41,788 bases of DNA from Acidimicrobiia bacterium (GTDB lineage Bacteria > Actinomycetota > Acidimicrobiia > IMCC26256 > JAENVU01): positions 1-41,788 of the forward strand of contig JANYJV010000005.1 of assembly GCA_025361725.1 (NCBI GenBank). Direction: 5' to 3'. Below, piece after piece: positions 8,159 to 16,067 of the stretch (within the stretch, counting starts at the first letter, position 1; each line of letters begins with the position of its first letter). The position numbers were made by a program, and so were the translations under genes. A model generated the notes under the pieces. That model was not told where the DNA came from. It searched no databases and saw only the letters and a program-made list of their open reading frames with translations.

Positions 8159-8676
8159 GATGCCGACCTCGCCACCAGGCGTCGGCCAACGGAGACGATC
8201 CATCGCCAACTCAGCGCGACGTGAAGGCCGACGAGCACCACCGTGAAGTCCGCCGTCGTGGTGTGGAGCCCGGTCCAGAAGGAATCGGTGTTGGTCGAGA
8301 AGCCAAGCGCCGGAACCGCGTGTCGGGAGATCAACAGCCCGGAAGCGATACACAGCACCATGGCGAGAACCAGCGCGAGATCGACACCCCAGCGGATCAC
8401 TTCGCGGCCGGTGCGCCGACCGAACAACCGTCGGGTCGTGCGCGCCACCCAGTCCCAGTGCAGCGTGATGTGGACGAGGAGCACCGGAGCGAGGCCGAGC
8501 CCGATCCACTCGTGCACGGTGAGGCCGGTGAACTGGAAGCTGTAGTCCACGATGAACGCGACGAGCAGTGCCGAATCGAGCCAGAAGTCGAGCCGGGTTC
8601 GCCCCGGCACCTGGCGCGTTCGGGCCCCGATTGGTTCCGACGGCGACGAGACGGAAACTGCTTCGCTCGCGTTCAT
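8155..8676 (-). CDS. DUF4405 / cytochrome-b-like membrane protein
   Basis: A 173-residue integral membrane protein with four predicted helices. Histidines sit where b-type haem ligands are found in small cytochrome-b561-like proteins: LTVHEWIG, LLVHITLHW, GLHTTTAD and LVGLHVALSW. A role in membrane electron transfer is inferred from this pattern; haem binding is not proven. I chose ATG 8676 (MNASEAVSV) over the ORF start at 8772 because the extra 32 residues are Arg-rich and unlike a membrane-protein N-terminus. It is the first gene of a pair with the 109-residue protein. An AT-rich patch (TAAATAT, about 8727-8733) upstream may be part of its promoter. Confidence 0.75.
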   Translation of the reverse strand: MNASEAVSVSSPSEPIGARTRQVPGRTRLDFWLDSALLVAFIVDYSFQFTGLTVHEWIGLGLAPVLLVHITLHWDWVARTTRRLFGRRTGREVIRWGVDLALVLAMVLCIASGLLISRHAVPALGFSTNTDSFWTGLHTTTADFTVVLVGLHVALSWRWIVSVGRRLVARSAS

Positions 8677-8782
8677 GAGCAACCGTAGGACGGCTCGGCT
8701 CGGCCGCTTCCTGCCGGGCCTTTGATATTTACGTGCTTCTTGCACTCCGACCACACCGCGATCCAGCGGCAAGAATCAAGCC

Positions 8783-9196
8783 ATGGTGGACCGCACGACC
8801 ATCCAAGAGACCAGTGACGGCATCTACGCCGCCTGGAATGCCCACGCACCGGCTGCGGTCGCGGCCTTCTACAATGAGGACGCCGAAGTCATCGACTCGT
8901 CCGGAATCGCGACCCGTGGGCGCACCGCGTTGCGGGTCCTCTGGGCGGGTCGCCTGATGGGATTCCCCGACCTGCGACTCCACCGAACCAACTTGGTGGT
9001 GGAAGCCAACACGAGCGCCGACAGTTGGAGACTGCATGCCACCCACACCGGCGACTACGACGGTCTCCCGCCGAGCGGGCGCCGGGTCGAGATCGTGGGC
9101 GCAACCTTCACCGAATACAACGAGCTGGGTCTCGTCGTACGCGACACCGTCTACTCGAATGTCCTCGGCCTACTCAGCCAACTCGGCGTCGAATGA
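8783..9196 (+). CDS. SnoaL-like / NTF2-fold protein
   Basis: A 137-residue single-domain protein of the NTF2/SnoaL (polyketide-cyclase-like) fold. Typical marks are AAWNAHAPAAVAAFYNEDAEVIDS near residue 10, RGRTALRVLWAGRLMGFPDL in the middle, and the strand-rich end HATHTGDYDGLPPSGRRVEIVG, where the PPSGR turn is common to the family. Members bind small hydrophobic ligands or act as isomerases and cyclases; no specific substrate can be given. It stands alone on the plus strand, divergent from the DUF4405-like gene. Confidence 0.82.
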   Translation: MVDRTTIQETSDGIYAAWNAHAPAAVAAFYNEDAEVIDSSGIATRGRTALRVLWAGRLMGFPDLRLHRTNLVVEANTSADSWRLHATHTGDYDGLPPSGRRVEIVGATFTEYNELGLVVRDTVYSNVLGLLSQLGVE

Positions 9197-9338
9197 CCGA
9201 CATCCGCACTGCCGACGAACGGACCCAGCTCGAAGTGTCGCTTCCGTCCGAGTGATGGTCGGCGATCACAGGAACCATCGGGCGTTCCAGAACGTGCCCT
9301 GCGCGCAATCCGCCGCGCCGACGGCGTAGGTGGCCCTG

Positions 9339-9351
9339 TACGCTGGAGAGG
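9339..9351 (+). promoter_or_regulatory. Possible leaderless -10 element for the RHH gene
   Basis: TACGCT at 9339-9344 lies 6 bases before GTG 9351, the spacing of a -10 box to a transcript that begins at the start codon. Leaderless genes of this type are common in actinomycetes. GGAGAG (9345-9350) sits too close to the GTG to act as a Shine-Dalgarno site. Confidence 0.45.
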
Positions 9352-9584
9352 TGCGGCGGACGAATATCTACCTGTCCGAGGACGAACAACTCGCGCTCGA
9401 TGCGAAGGCCAAGGCCGAGGGTTCAACACGGAGCGATGTGTTGCGGTCGATTGTCGATCGTGAGCTCAACCTCGACGGTGGGGATGATGCAGACCTCGAT
9501 GATCTCCTGGCCCAACTGGCGCCGGAAATCGCCAAGCGGGCGCGGTCGCTCAGCCGCCAGGACCCCGACCTGCGAAGCGCCTGA
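9351..9584 (+). CDS. Ribbon-helix-helix (CopG/VapB-like) DNA-binding protein
   Basis: A 77-residue protein with an N-terminal ribbon-helix-helix: MRRTNIYLSEDEQLALDAKA (strand and first helix), then EGSTRSDVLRSIVDREL (second helix). An acidic linker (GGDDADLDDLL) and a helical tail follow, like VapB-type antitoxins that bind their toxin through the C-terminus. I place the start at GTG 9351 because RHH proteins normally begin at the MRRTNIYL strand. The frame also opens at 9330. No recognisable PIN or MazF toxin follows, only a 60-codon ORF, so this may be an orphan or a decayed toxin-antitoxin pair. Confidence 0.75.
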   Translation: MRRTNIYLSEDEQLALDAKAKAEGSTRSDVLRSIVDRELNLDGGDDADLDDLLAQLAPEIAKRARSLSRQDPDLRSA

Positions 9585-9606
9585 GCTTTCAGAGATCGCG
9601 GTACGA

Positions 9607-9789
9607 GTGATCATCGCTGAAGCGGTGCGCATCGCCGTCGAACATCGCGCAAATCTGCTGTTGGCCGAGATGCTCGGCGCCGCGATCTACCACCGAGCAT
9701 CGGTGCGGGTGACTCCGAACAACATTGGCAAGACGTGGGACCCAGTCATACAGTCGGCCGGCATCGACTTTGCTGCGGTCGACCTCTGA
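9607..9789 (+). CDS. Short unidentified ORF after the RHH gene
   Basis: A 60-codon frame starting with GTG, 22 bases after the RHH gene. The product has a helix-like front (IAEAVRIAVEHRANLLLAEM) and ends GIDFAAVDL. The position is that expected for a toxin gene, and the end vaguely recalls the last strand of PIN-domain proteins, but no acidic active-site residues of a PIN fold can be seen and the N-terminal part is missing. It may be a decayed toxin or not a gene. Confidence 0.3.
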   Translation: MIIAEAVRIAVEHRANLLLAEMLGAAIYHRASVRVTPNNIGKTWDPVIQSAGIDFAAVDL

Positions 9790-9808
9790 CTTCAGCAACC
9801 CATGCAGC

Positions 9809-10216
9809 TCAGCCGACGCGGTAGTGGAGGTGGGTCACGCCGGGAGCGTCGACGACGCGCGTGATTTCGAGTTCGGTGTGATCCGCGCCCAGGTGGTCGA
9901 AGAACCGCCGGCCGTGGCCGAGCAGAACGAGGACGACGTGGATCTCCATCTCGTCGAGCACCTCGGCGCGCAGGCTGCGTTGGGCGGTGTCGGCGCCATG
10001 CATCATCACGTTGCGGTCTCCGGCCGCCGCTTTGGCCTGGGCGACGGCCGATTCGATGCCGTCGGTGACGTACGTGATCGTCGCAGCTCCGGTCGGCGGA
10101 TCGATGGGTGCTCGATGGGTGGGCACGAAGATCGGCACGCCGTCGTGATGGTCCCCGTTCCAATGTCCGGCGATGTCGAACGTCCGGCGACCGACGAGCA
10201 CCGCGCCCGGCGCCAT
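9809..10216 (-). CDS. N-terminally short dihydrofolate-reductase/RibD-C-like protein
   Basis: A 135-residue protein matching the C-terminal two thirds of the DHFR-like RibD-C family: AVLVGRRTFDIAGHWNGD, IFVPTHRAP, ITYVTDGIESAVAQAKAAAGD, VMMHGADTAQRSLRAEVLDE and a final RRFFDHLGADHTELEIT. Family members are usually 180-200 residues and begin with a strand and SLDGF-type loop that are absent here. The ATG at 10216 shares one base with the stop of the DUF899 gene (TGATG), so translation coupling is likely despite the missing N-terminus. Either it is a degraded reductase or a shortened form that is still expressed. Catalysis is doubtful because part of the nucleotide/substrate pocket is lost. Confidence 0.65.
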   Translation of the reverse strand: MAPGAVLVGRRTFDIAGHWNGDHHDGVPIFVPTHRAPIDPPTGAATITYVTDGIESAVAQAKAAAGDRNVMMHGADTAQRSLRAEVLDEMEIHVVLVLLGHGRRFFDHLGADHTELEITRVVDAPGVTHLHYRVG

Positions 10217-10923
10217 CAGTCATCCGTCTGGTCGCCGTACAGGGTGCCAATCCGCTCGGACCCGAGCCACCCGGCGTAGGTGGGCCCTTGGGGCCAGCCG
10301 TCGGGAACGTCCTGCCATTCCTCCTGCCGGCCGTAGGGCAGAACATCGACGAGCGGGAAGGTGTGGGACAGCGCTTCGGTGCCCCGCCCGTTCGTGTGCC
10401 ACGTCCGGTACACGGTCCCGTCATCGCTGCGCACGAACACGTTGACCGCGAACCCGCCGCCCGGCGGAGCGCCGATGTCAGTCCCGAACGAGCTGTTCGC
10501 CGTCGAATACCAGTCCAGACGATTCCCCACCCGACGCTTGTAGGCAAGTGCCTCGTCGATCGGACCGTGGGTGACGATGACGAACCGAGCGTCGAAGGGC
10601 TCGAGGAAGTCGAGGCGGACAAACTGGGAGGTGAAGCTGGTGCAGCCACTGCACTGCCACGTCTCGCCGGGGAACCACATGTGGTTGTACACGATCAGCT
10701 GACGACGCCCGTCGAAGACGTCGACCAAACGCACCGGTCCCGCGGGTCCATCGAGCGTGTAGTCGGGCATCTCGACCGCCGGGAGGCGACGGCGATGCGC
10801 GGCGATCGCATCGAGTTCCCGCGTGACGGCCTTCTCCCTGACTCGCAGCTCGTCCAGCGCACGGCGCCACGTGACCTCGTCGACCACTGGCGGTATCGGT
10901 GTCGTAGATGTTCCCATGTTCAC
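10216..10923 (-). CDS. DUF899 thioredoxin-like protein
   Basis: A protein of 235 residues of the DUF899 family (thioredoxin fold). Seen: DEVTWRRALDELRVREKAVT (helix), a DGPAGPVRLVDVFDGRRQLIVYNHMWFPG core strand block, then WQCSGCTSFTSQF with a CxxC in the redox-active position, and later NVFVRSDDGTVYRTWHTNGRG. Function in the cell is unknown; a peroxide- or disulfide-related role is a guess from the fold. GTG 10923 overlaps the TetR stop as GTGA; ATG 10917 is a second possible start. It is the middle gene of a tetR-DUF899-DHFR-like operon. Confidence 0.82.
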   Translation of the reverse strand: MNMGTSTTPIPPVVDEVTWRRALDELRVREKAVTRELDAIAAHRRRLPAVEMPDYTLDGPAGPVRLVDVFDGRRQLIVYNHMWFPGETWQCSGCTSFTSQFVRLDFLEPFDARFVIVTHGPIDEALAYKRRVGNRLDWYSTANSSFGTDIGAPPGGGFAVNVFVRSDDGTVYRTWHTNGRGTEALSHTFPLVDVLPYGRQEEWQDVPDGWPQGPTYAGWLGSERIGTLYGDQTDD

Positions 10924-11543
10924 GCTCCTTGGTTTCGTTGCAACAACATTTCGAAGTAGTGCCGCAGATGGGTCACGCTGTCGCGTGCGAGTTCGGGATC
11001 GTCGGCGGCTTTACTCACGACGAACGCACCCTGCAGGACGACCTGGGTGTACCGGGCGAGACTCCGTGCGCGCGCCGCTACGTCGGGAGCATCCGGACCC
11101 GCGTGGTACAGCGCGGCGACGATGTCGGTCTCGAGGGTTTCGGCGTGGCCGAGGATGCTCGCGGCGCACGCGTCGCGGATGGCCGGGTGGCTGGCGTACG
11201 TCTCCTGCATCATCGTTCCAACGAGGCAGGTGTACTGCTCGATCGCGTCGCCGATGATCGAGGAACGGAAGTCCAGGTAGCCGAGCCCACGGTCGGCCGG
11301 ATCGTCGTGCTCGTGGAAGGCCGCGTCAGCGAAGCGTCGGCTCGTGGTCACCGACCAGTGGTCGGCGGCCGCGATCGCGAGGTCTTCTTTCGACGCGAAG
11401 TGGTGGAAGAACGCGCCCTTCGACACCCCGGCCGCGGCACACAGGTCGTCCACCGTCGTGGCGTGGAGGCCTTGCGTTCGGATGACCGACACGGCGGCAT
11501 CGAGGAGGAGCTCTCGGCTGGAACGACGGGGTGCGAAGGGCAC
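10920..11543 (-). CDS. TetR family transcriptional regulator
   Basis: A 207-residue regulator. Residues about 8-55 are a TetR helix-turn-helix: RELLLDAAVSVIRTQGLHAT, DDLCAAAGVSKGAFFHHFAS, KEDLAIAAADHW. The rest is helical, the ligand-binding half, with a TetR_C-like pattern (YTCLVGTMMQETYASHPAIRD). The start is placed at GTG 11543 (VPFAPRRSSREL), next to the HTH; the ORF opens earlier, but that stretch overlaps the operator. A candidate operator lies 15 bases upstream (11558-11569), so it probably represses its own operon and the divergent Pr6Pr gene. The stop overlaps the DUF899 start. Confidence 0.9.
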   Translation of the reverse strand: MPFAPRRSSRELLLDAAVSVIRTQGLHATTVDDLCAAAGVSKGAFFHHFASKEDLAIAAADHWSVTTSRRFADAAFHEHDDPADRGLGYLDFRSSIIGDAIEQYTCLVGTMMQETYASHPAIRDACAASILGHAETLETDIVAALYHAGPDAPDVAARARSLARYTQVVLQGAFVVSKAADDPELARDSVTHLRHYFEMLLQRNQGA

Positions 11544-11557
11544 CCGCCGAGCATGCC

Positions 11558-11569
11558 AACCAGTCGGTT
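11558..11569. promoter_or_regulatory. Candidate TetR operator
   Basis: AACCAGTCGGTT is an inverted repeat with half-sites AACC and GGTT around a 4-base spacer, like operators of many actinobacterial TetR repressors. It lies between the divergent tetR (start 11543) and the Pr6Pr gene (start 11597), where one bound dimer could block both. Confidence 0.55.
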
Positions 11570-11596
11570 TGTTTGCAAGGTCGGAATCACACCCGC

Positions 11597-12289
11597 ATGT
11601 ACGATCAGCCGGTGGAGAACAGGAAACTCGCACGGCGATGGTTCGCGGCCACCGCCGCGGCGGTGGCGGCCGGAATCATGATCCAACTCTTCGTGACCGC
11701 AGATGTCACCGGCGGGCACTTCACGAACACAACGAGCCGCGTGCTCAACGTGTTCGTCTTCTTCACGATCCAATCCAACCTGCTCGTCGGCGCGACCACG
11801 CTGTTGCTCGCGATCAGGCTCGAACGGACATCACTCGCGTTCCGAGTGTTCCGGATGATGGGAATCGTCGGTATCACCGTCACCGGCATCGTGTACCACG
11901 TCGCGATCCGAGCGTTCCTCGAACTCGATCGCTGGGCGTTGGTCGCTGACCACCTCCTCCACACCGTGGTCCCGGTTCTCGCAATCGTCGGTTGGATTCT
12001 CTACGGACCCCGTCGACTCACCTCGCTGCGGGTCGCCCGGCTCACCGTGGTGTTCCCCTTGGCGTGGTTCGCGTTCACGTTGACCCGAGGCGCCATCATC
12101 GACTGGTACCCGTACACCTTCATCGACGTCAACCATCTCGGCTACTTCAAGATCGCAGTGAACGCGATGTGGATCGCATTGCTCGTCTTCGCCCTCGCGG
12201 CCGGTGCCACCAGCTTCGACGGGTGGCGAGATCGCGCACTGCGACCTGGCACACTCGAACCAGACTCCGACGGCGTCGCGATGAGGTGA
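11597..12289 (+). CDS. Pr6Pr family membrane protein
   Basis: A 230-residue protein with six predicted helices, of the Pr6Pr (six-helix, FAR-17a/AIG1-related) type. Seen: the first helix ARRWFAATAAAVAAGIMIQL, FVFFTIQSNLLVGATTLLLA, IVGITVTGIVYHVAIRA, HLLHTVVPVLAIVGWILYGPR and TRGAIIDWYPYTFIDVNHLG, where His and Asp/Tyr positions are typical of the family. The function is unproven; eukaryotic relatives (AIG1/ADTRP) are threonine-based hydrolases. ATG 11597 is chosen; GTG 11612 is an alternative. It faces tetR across a candidate operator, so regulation by that repressor is inferred. Confidence 0.8.
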   Translation: MYDQPVENRKLARRWFAATAAAVAAGIMIQLFVTADVTGGHFTNTTSRVLNVFVFFTIQSNLLVGATTLLLAIRLERTSLAFRVFRMMGIVGITVTGIVYHVAIRAFLELDRWALVADHLLHTVVPVLAIVGWILYGPRRLTSLRVARLTVVFPLAWFAFTLTRGAIIDWYPYTFIDVNHLGYFKIAVNAMWIALLVFALAAGATSFDGWRDRALRPGTLEPDSDGVAMR

Positions 12290-12310
12290 CGTCCATTTGG
12301 AAGGAGCGGT

Positions 12311-12580
12311 ATGGCAAAGATCGTCGTGACCCACGGCGTCGTTGACGTGGACAACTGGTTGAAGGGCAAGGCAGAGCGGGCGGAGGCCATCACCGGGATG
12401 GGATGCACGAACGTCTTGGACTATGTAGCCCAGAATGGCAGCAAGGCGATCGCGATAAGTGCTGAGACGCAGGATGTCGACGGGGTTTTGGCCGCGATGG
12501 GCTCACCATCGCCTGAAGTCGCGGATTCCATGGAACGCCACGGCGTCGTTCCGCCGCTGACCGTCTACATCGAGAAATAG
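12311..12580 (+). CDS. Small conserved-looking protein of unknown function
   Basis: An 89-residue soluble alpha/beta protein with a strong ribosome site, AAGGAG at 12301-12306, five bases before ATG 12311. The pattern strand (MAKIVVTHGVVD), helix (VDNWLKGKAERAEAIT), strand (CTNVLDYVA, KAIAISAET), helix (VDGVLAAMG), strand (PPLTVYIEK) suggests a ferredoxin-like dimeric alpha-beta barrel, as in antibiotic-biosynthesis-monooxygenase and stress-response A/B barrels. I do not recognise the family. It lies 21 bases after the Pr6Pr gene and could be co-transcribed. Confidence 0.7.
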   Translation: MAKIVVTHGVVDVDNWLKGKAERAEAITGMGCTNVLDYVAQNGSKAIAISAETQDVDGVLAAMGSPSPEVADSMERHGVVPPLTVYIEK

Positions 12581-12699
12581 CGCGTCGAGCTGCAGCGACT
12601 CCAGGCGATCGGTTCAGCGGCCCATGCTGCGAGAACACCCGACTCGGTGCCGCTCCGGCGGCGAGTCGCCGCGCGTGGGTCGCCGGGTCGACACTCCGG

Positions 12700-13919
12700 T
12701 CACGCCCCAGTGCTCACCGTGGTGGCGGTTCCTTGACCGCCGGCTTGGATCACGCGTTGGTTCAGATCGGTGCCCGTGAAGGTCACGACGTTCACCACCG
12801 AGCCGGCATCCACGTCGGCCTGCGTCACCGTGTACGTCCCGGTACAGCTGGCCGTACCCCCGGGCTGGAACGGATTGGAAACCTGGCAACTCGTCACGAC
12901 CAAGCCGGAGAGTGGGAAGTTCTTCCCGATGTCGGTGAGGGTCACATCCCCGGTGTTGGTTGCGGTCATGACCCAGGTGATGGTCAGACCGAGCGAAAGT
13001 CCGGCTGCAGGTGAAGCCACCACCGTGACGTTCATCTGCGGATGTTCGCCGGTGCTCACGGTCACCGACGCGTTGCGGAGGGTCGAGCCGCCCGCGTACG
13101 CGGGTGCCACCGATGCGTTGTCGACAATCGAGCCGGCGGCAACATCGGCCGCAGTCACCCGGTATTGCGCCGTACAGGTCCGGGTCTGAAAAGGCCCCAT
13201 CCCGTATCGGAGCGGCGAGTTGCAGGACAGCGTCGGATTGCCGGCGAGCCCCGACGACAGCGGCGTGGACCGGAACGACATCGTGCCGGTGTTGGTGATG
13301 GTGTAGGTGTAGGTGACGATGTCGTTGCGCACCTGCCTCGCCGTCGGGCTAGCGGCTGCGGTGAAGGTGAGATCAGGAGTGCCGAAAAGGGGAATCTTGA
13401 CGACCCCGCTTCCGAGTTTGTGCTGGATGAGGAAGTCGCCACCGATGACCATGCCGACGGTGACGCTCCCCACGAACGAGTCGTAGCCCGAGACGACATG
13501 CGACCAGGAACACGTCACATCCATGAGAGTCACCACCCACGTAGGGCTGCAACCATTCAGAGAGAGGACCCTGCCGCCGCCGCCGGGTACAGGACCGCCG
13601 CGAACGACTCCACTTCGAGGGGATCGAGGGCGAAAACGGTGTCTTCCACGGTGAGACTGAACGTCACGACGGTGCCGATCCCTGCGGTGGTCGGACTCGC
13701 GCTCGCACTGATGGTGCTCCCGAGCCGAGCCGACGATCCGGGGCTGAGATGCTGCGCGGCGTTCCGCGTCGCCGCGTCGAGGTGGGGCGGGACCTTCGCT
13801 CCGGAGGTCGAAGTCTTCGGTGGGGTTGCTCCTGGGTGAGCGCCAGCAACTGTCGAGATTGCGACCAATCCGCTGACCGTCAGAACGGCCACCACCAGCA
13901 ATCGTCGGCTCCTCGACAT
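12700..13919 (-). pseudogene. Secreted DUF11-repeat protein, frameshifted
   Basis: The first part (from ATG 13919) has a signal peptide (RRLLVVAVLTVSGLVAISTV, cleavage near AGAHPG) and a strand-rich start (VVTFSLTVEDTVFALD). It runs into a stop at 13557. The continuation is in the neighbouring frame (about 13590 to 12700) and holds two DUF11-type surface repeats: TYTYTITNTGTMSFRS with TAQYRVTAADVAAGS, and WVMTATNTGDVTLTDIG with TGTYTVTQADVDAGS. The switch (a -1 move) falls in GC-rich GGC/GCG repeats near 13575-13600. A single-base insertion, an assembly error or frameshifting could explain it. Intact, the product would be about 405 residues, exported, and part of the operon after the GerMN lipoprotein. 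Confidence 0.7.
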
Positions 13920-13958
13920 CCCGATCCATCGACCCCGCGCCCCGCAGGCTTGAGGTAG

Positions 13959-14540
13959 CTATGCCGCCGGGGCGACTCCTGCATAGTCGTCACGCGAGAC
14001 GCGCCTCCTCACGAGCGAACCGTTGGAGAGTGGCACGTCGGTGGGTTGGCCCTCGAGCGTGAACCGAACCTGACCGATCCCGGGCCGACTGGTGAGCGTG
14101 AACACCAGCTGCGCCAACGCCAGAGACTGGTCCGCGCTCGGGAGGCCGGAAAACGTAGTCCGCAGATCCACCGTTGCGGTGCCGGCAACCACCGAGATCA
14201 CCTGTGCGAGGTTCTGCCCGAGCAACGCTGAGCGCAGGCCGGTCTCCACCTCGCCTTTGGTCGGACCTTCCCGAAGCATGTTCAGCAACACCTGCGGGGA
14301 CGCAGCGGGAGCAAGCCGGCGCGCCACTGCCACCAGTCGTCCACTCTTGGCGAAGAATACCGAGGCCGCCTCCCCCGCGGCGTCCGAGGCAATGGCGCCG
14401 CGATTTCGATTGAGCAAGTCGAACGGAACTCGCTTCGGCGCCATCTTGGTGGCTGTGGTGTCCTTCGGCACCCCACAGGACGCCACAACGGTAACGACCG
14501 CGATCACTCCGAGAATTGGTCGAACCGGTTTGTGAATCAT
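13959..14540 (-). CDS. GerMN-domain lipoprotein
   Basis: A 193-residue lipoprotein: a signal segment (ILGVIAVVTVVASCG) with a lipobox Cys at about residue 22, then a GerMN domain (about 50-165) with VFFAKSGRLVAVARRLAPA, SPQVLLNMLREGPTKGEVETGLRSA and ATVDLRTTFSGL. GerMN domains occur in the spore protein GerM and in LpqB, the lipoprotein partner of the MtrAB two-component system. Here the ATG (14540) overlaps the stop of the histidine kinase (ATGA), so a similar function, modulating the kinase from outside the membrane, is inferred. It lacks the long beta-propeller part of LpqB. Confidence 0.85.
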   Translation of the reverse strand: MIHKPVRPILGVIAVVTVVASCGVPKDTTATKMAPKRVPFDLLNRNRGAIASDAAGEAASVFFAKSGRLVAVARRLAPAASPQVLLNMLREGPTKGEVETGLRSALLGQNLAQVISVVAGTATVDLRTTFSGLPSADQSLALAQLVFTLTSRPGIGQVRFTLEGQPTDVPLSNGSLVRRRVSRDDYAGVAPAA

Positions 14541-15916
14541 GCGGGTCTCCGAGGGATCTCGATGACGAAGCGGGCGCCGCCCTGCGGGGACTCCGTCACC
14601 CACACTCGGCCGCCCTCGAGCCGGAGATGTTCGACGACGAGCGCCAGTCCCAGACCGGTACCCGGCTTCGACTCGGACGAGCTGCCCCGCCCGAACCGAT
14701 GGAACACGTGCTCACGTTCCTCGACGGGCACACCCGGTCCTGCGTCGTCGACGGCCACCAACCAGGTTGTTGCGGTCCCGCCGACAACGACCGAGCGTGC
14801 CCCGCCGCCGTAAGCGTCGGCATTGGCCAAGAGGTTGGTCAACACCTGGGCGATGCGCCGCTGGTCGACGAACACCCGTGACGGTGCCGACGGCTCGATC
14901 TCCAGCGAGACGTGTTCACGCTGGGTCGACTGGAGAACCCCGCGCACCAAGGCCTCCGGCATCGCTTCGACCCGTTGCGGGGCATCGGCCCCGGCATCCA
15001 GTCGTGAGATTTCGAGCAGGTCGACCACGAGACGCGTGAACTTTTGCAGCTCGCCATCGAGCACGTCGAACGCGGTTACGGTCGCAGTGTCGGTCGCCAC
15101 CGCAGCTTGCCGACGCCGGGCAATTTTGAGTGCTGCACCCATCGTTGCGAGTGGGGTCCGGAGCTCGTGACTGACGTCCGACGCGAACTGAGCTTCGCGT
15201 TCGATCCGGCGCCGCAACCCCGCGACCATCGCGTTGAACGAATCCACCAGCGGCTCGAGGTCACTATCGCCCTCCGCATCCAGACGTTCCTCGAGTGCCC
15301 CCTCCCGGATCCCACCGGCGATTGCGGCCATGCGCCGTACGGGTCGCAGCACCCTCCCCGCTGCGTACCACCCGATCACGGCACCGACCGCCGTCACGAG
15401 CGCGGCTGCCACCACCAACGCGCGCGCCAGCAGGATCAGCGTCTGATCCAGATCTCGGTTCGGCGTGAACTCGAAGTACGAACCGTCGACGGCCGGCAGC
15501 GGTAGCCCGACGGCGACCTGGGGCACCGACGCGAGCTCGGTGTTCTGCGTACCGGCCTCGCCTGCCGCCACCAACCGTCGGAGCGAGCCAGGGACTTCGG
15601 CGCGGCTGACCCCGACGGACGTTCCGAACCATTGGCGTCCGACGCGCATCACGACACTGTTCGAGCCGGTGCGCGCCTGCGCGAGTGCAACACGCACGTC
15701 GAGACGGTTCACTTGCAGGGCATCCCGAACTGCGCGCGCGTTCACGAACGCTTCCTGACGTGCCGTCGAGTCACGTCGGTCGAGCAGATAGGAACGAGTC
15801 AGCTCGTACGAGAAGATCGCCAATCCCGCCGAGATAACGAGCGCGAGTCCGGCGAAGACCAAGGTCACCCGAGCGCGCAGGCCGAGCCGATGTGCTCGCG
15901 GCAGCAAGGAGCTCAC
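14537..15916 (-). CDS. Sensor histidine kinase (MtrB/PhoR-like layout)
   Basis: A 459-residue membrane kinase. TM1 is at about 12-35 (VTLVFAGLALVISAGLAIFS), followed by an extracytoplasmic sensor of about 115 residues and TM2 at about 150-175 (ALVVAAALVTAVGAVIGW). Then come a HAMP domain (RVLRPVRRMAAIAGGI), a DHp with the phospho-acceptor in FASDVSHELRTPL, and a catalytic domain with N-box NLLANADAYGGG, G1 DDAGPGVP, F-box FHRFGRG and G2 GTGLGLALV. The start is GTG 15916; the ORF is open upstream but without conserved sequence. No response-regulator gene is next to it, which is unusual. The downstream GerMN lipoprotein overlaps it by four bases. Confidence 0.9.
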   Translation of the reverse strand: MSSLLPRAHRLGLRARVTLVFAGLALVISAGLAIFSYELTRSYLLDRRDSTARQEAFVNARAVRDALQVNRLDVRVALAQARTGSNSVVMRVGRQWFGTSVGVSRAEVPGSLRRLVAAGEAGTQNTELASVPQVAVGLPLPAVDGSYFEFTPNRDLDQTLILLARALVVAAALVTAVGAVIGWYAAGRVLRPVRRMAAIAGGIREGALEERLDAEGDSDLEPLVDSFNAMVAGLRRRIEREAQFASDVSHELRTPLATMGAALKIARRRQAAVATDTATVTAFDVLDGELQKFTRLVVDLLEISRLDAGADAPQRVEAMPEALVRGVLQSTQREHVSLEIEPSAPSRVFVDQRRIAQVLTNLLANADAYGGGARSVVVGGTATTWLVAVDDAGPGVPVEEREHVFHRFGRGSSSESKPGTGLGLALVVEHLRLEGGRVWVTESPQGGARFVIEIPRRPA

Positions 15917-16067
15917 ACGGCGGAGCGACGCCGACGACGGTCCATCTCCGGCACGGTACAGCGTCGTTCGTGCGCACCCGCGACCACCACGACCCTCGCG
16001 CTCGACCTCGTGGTGCTCGCCGTCGACCCGCGGTGCGCGCCGCTGAGCGCAGATCAACTCGGGCTCA

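Noticed and set aside
9607-9789. PIN-domain (VapC) toxin after the RHH gene
   Set aside because: Only 60 codons and none of the conserved acidic residues of the PIN fold are visible; kept only as an unidentified ORF.
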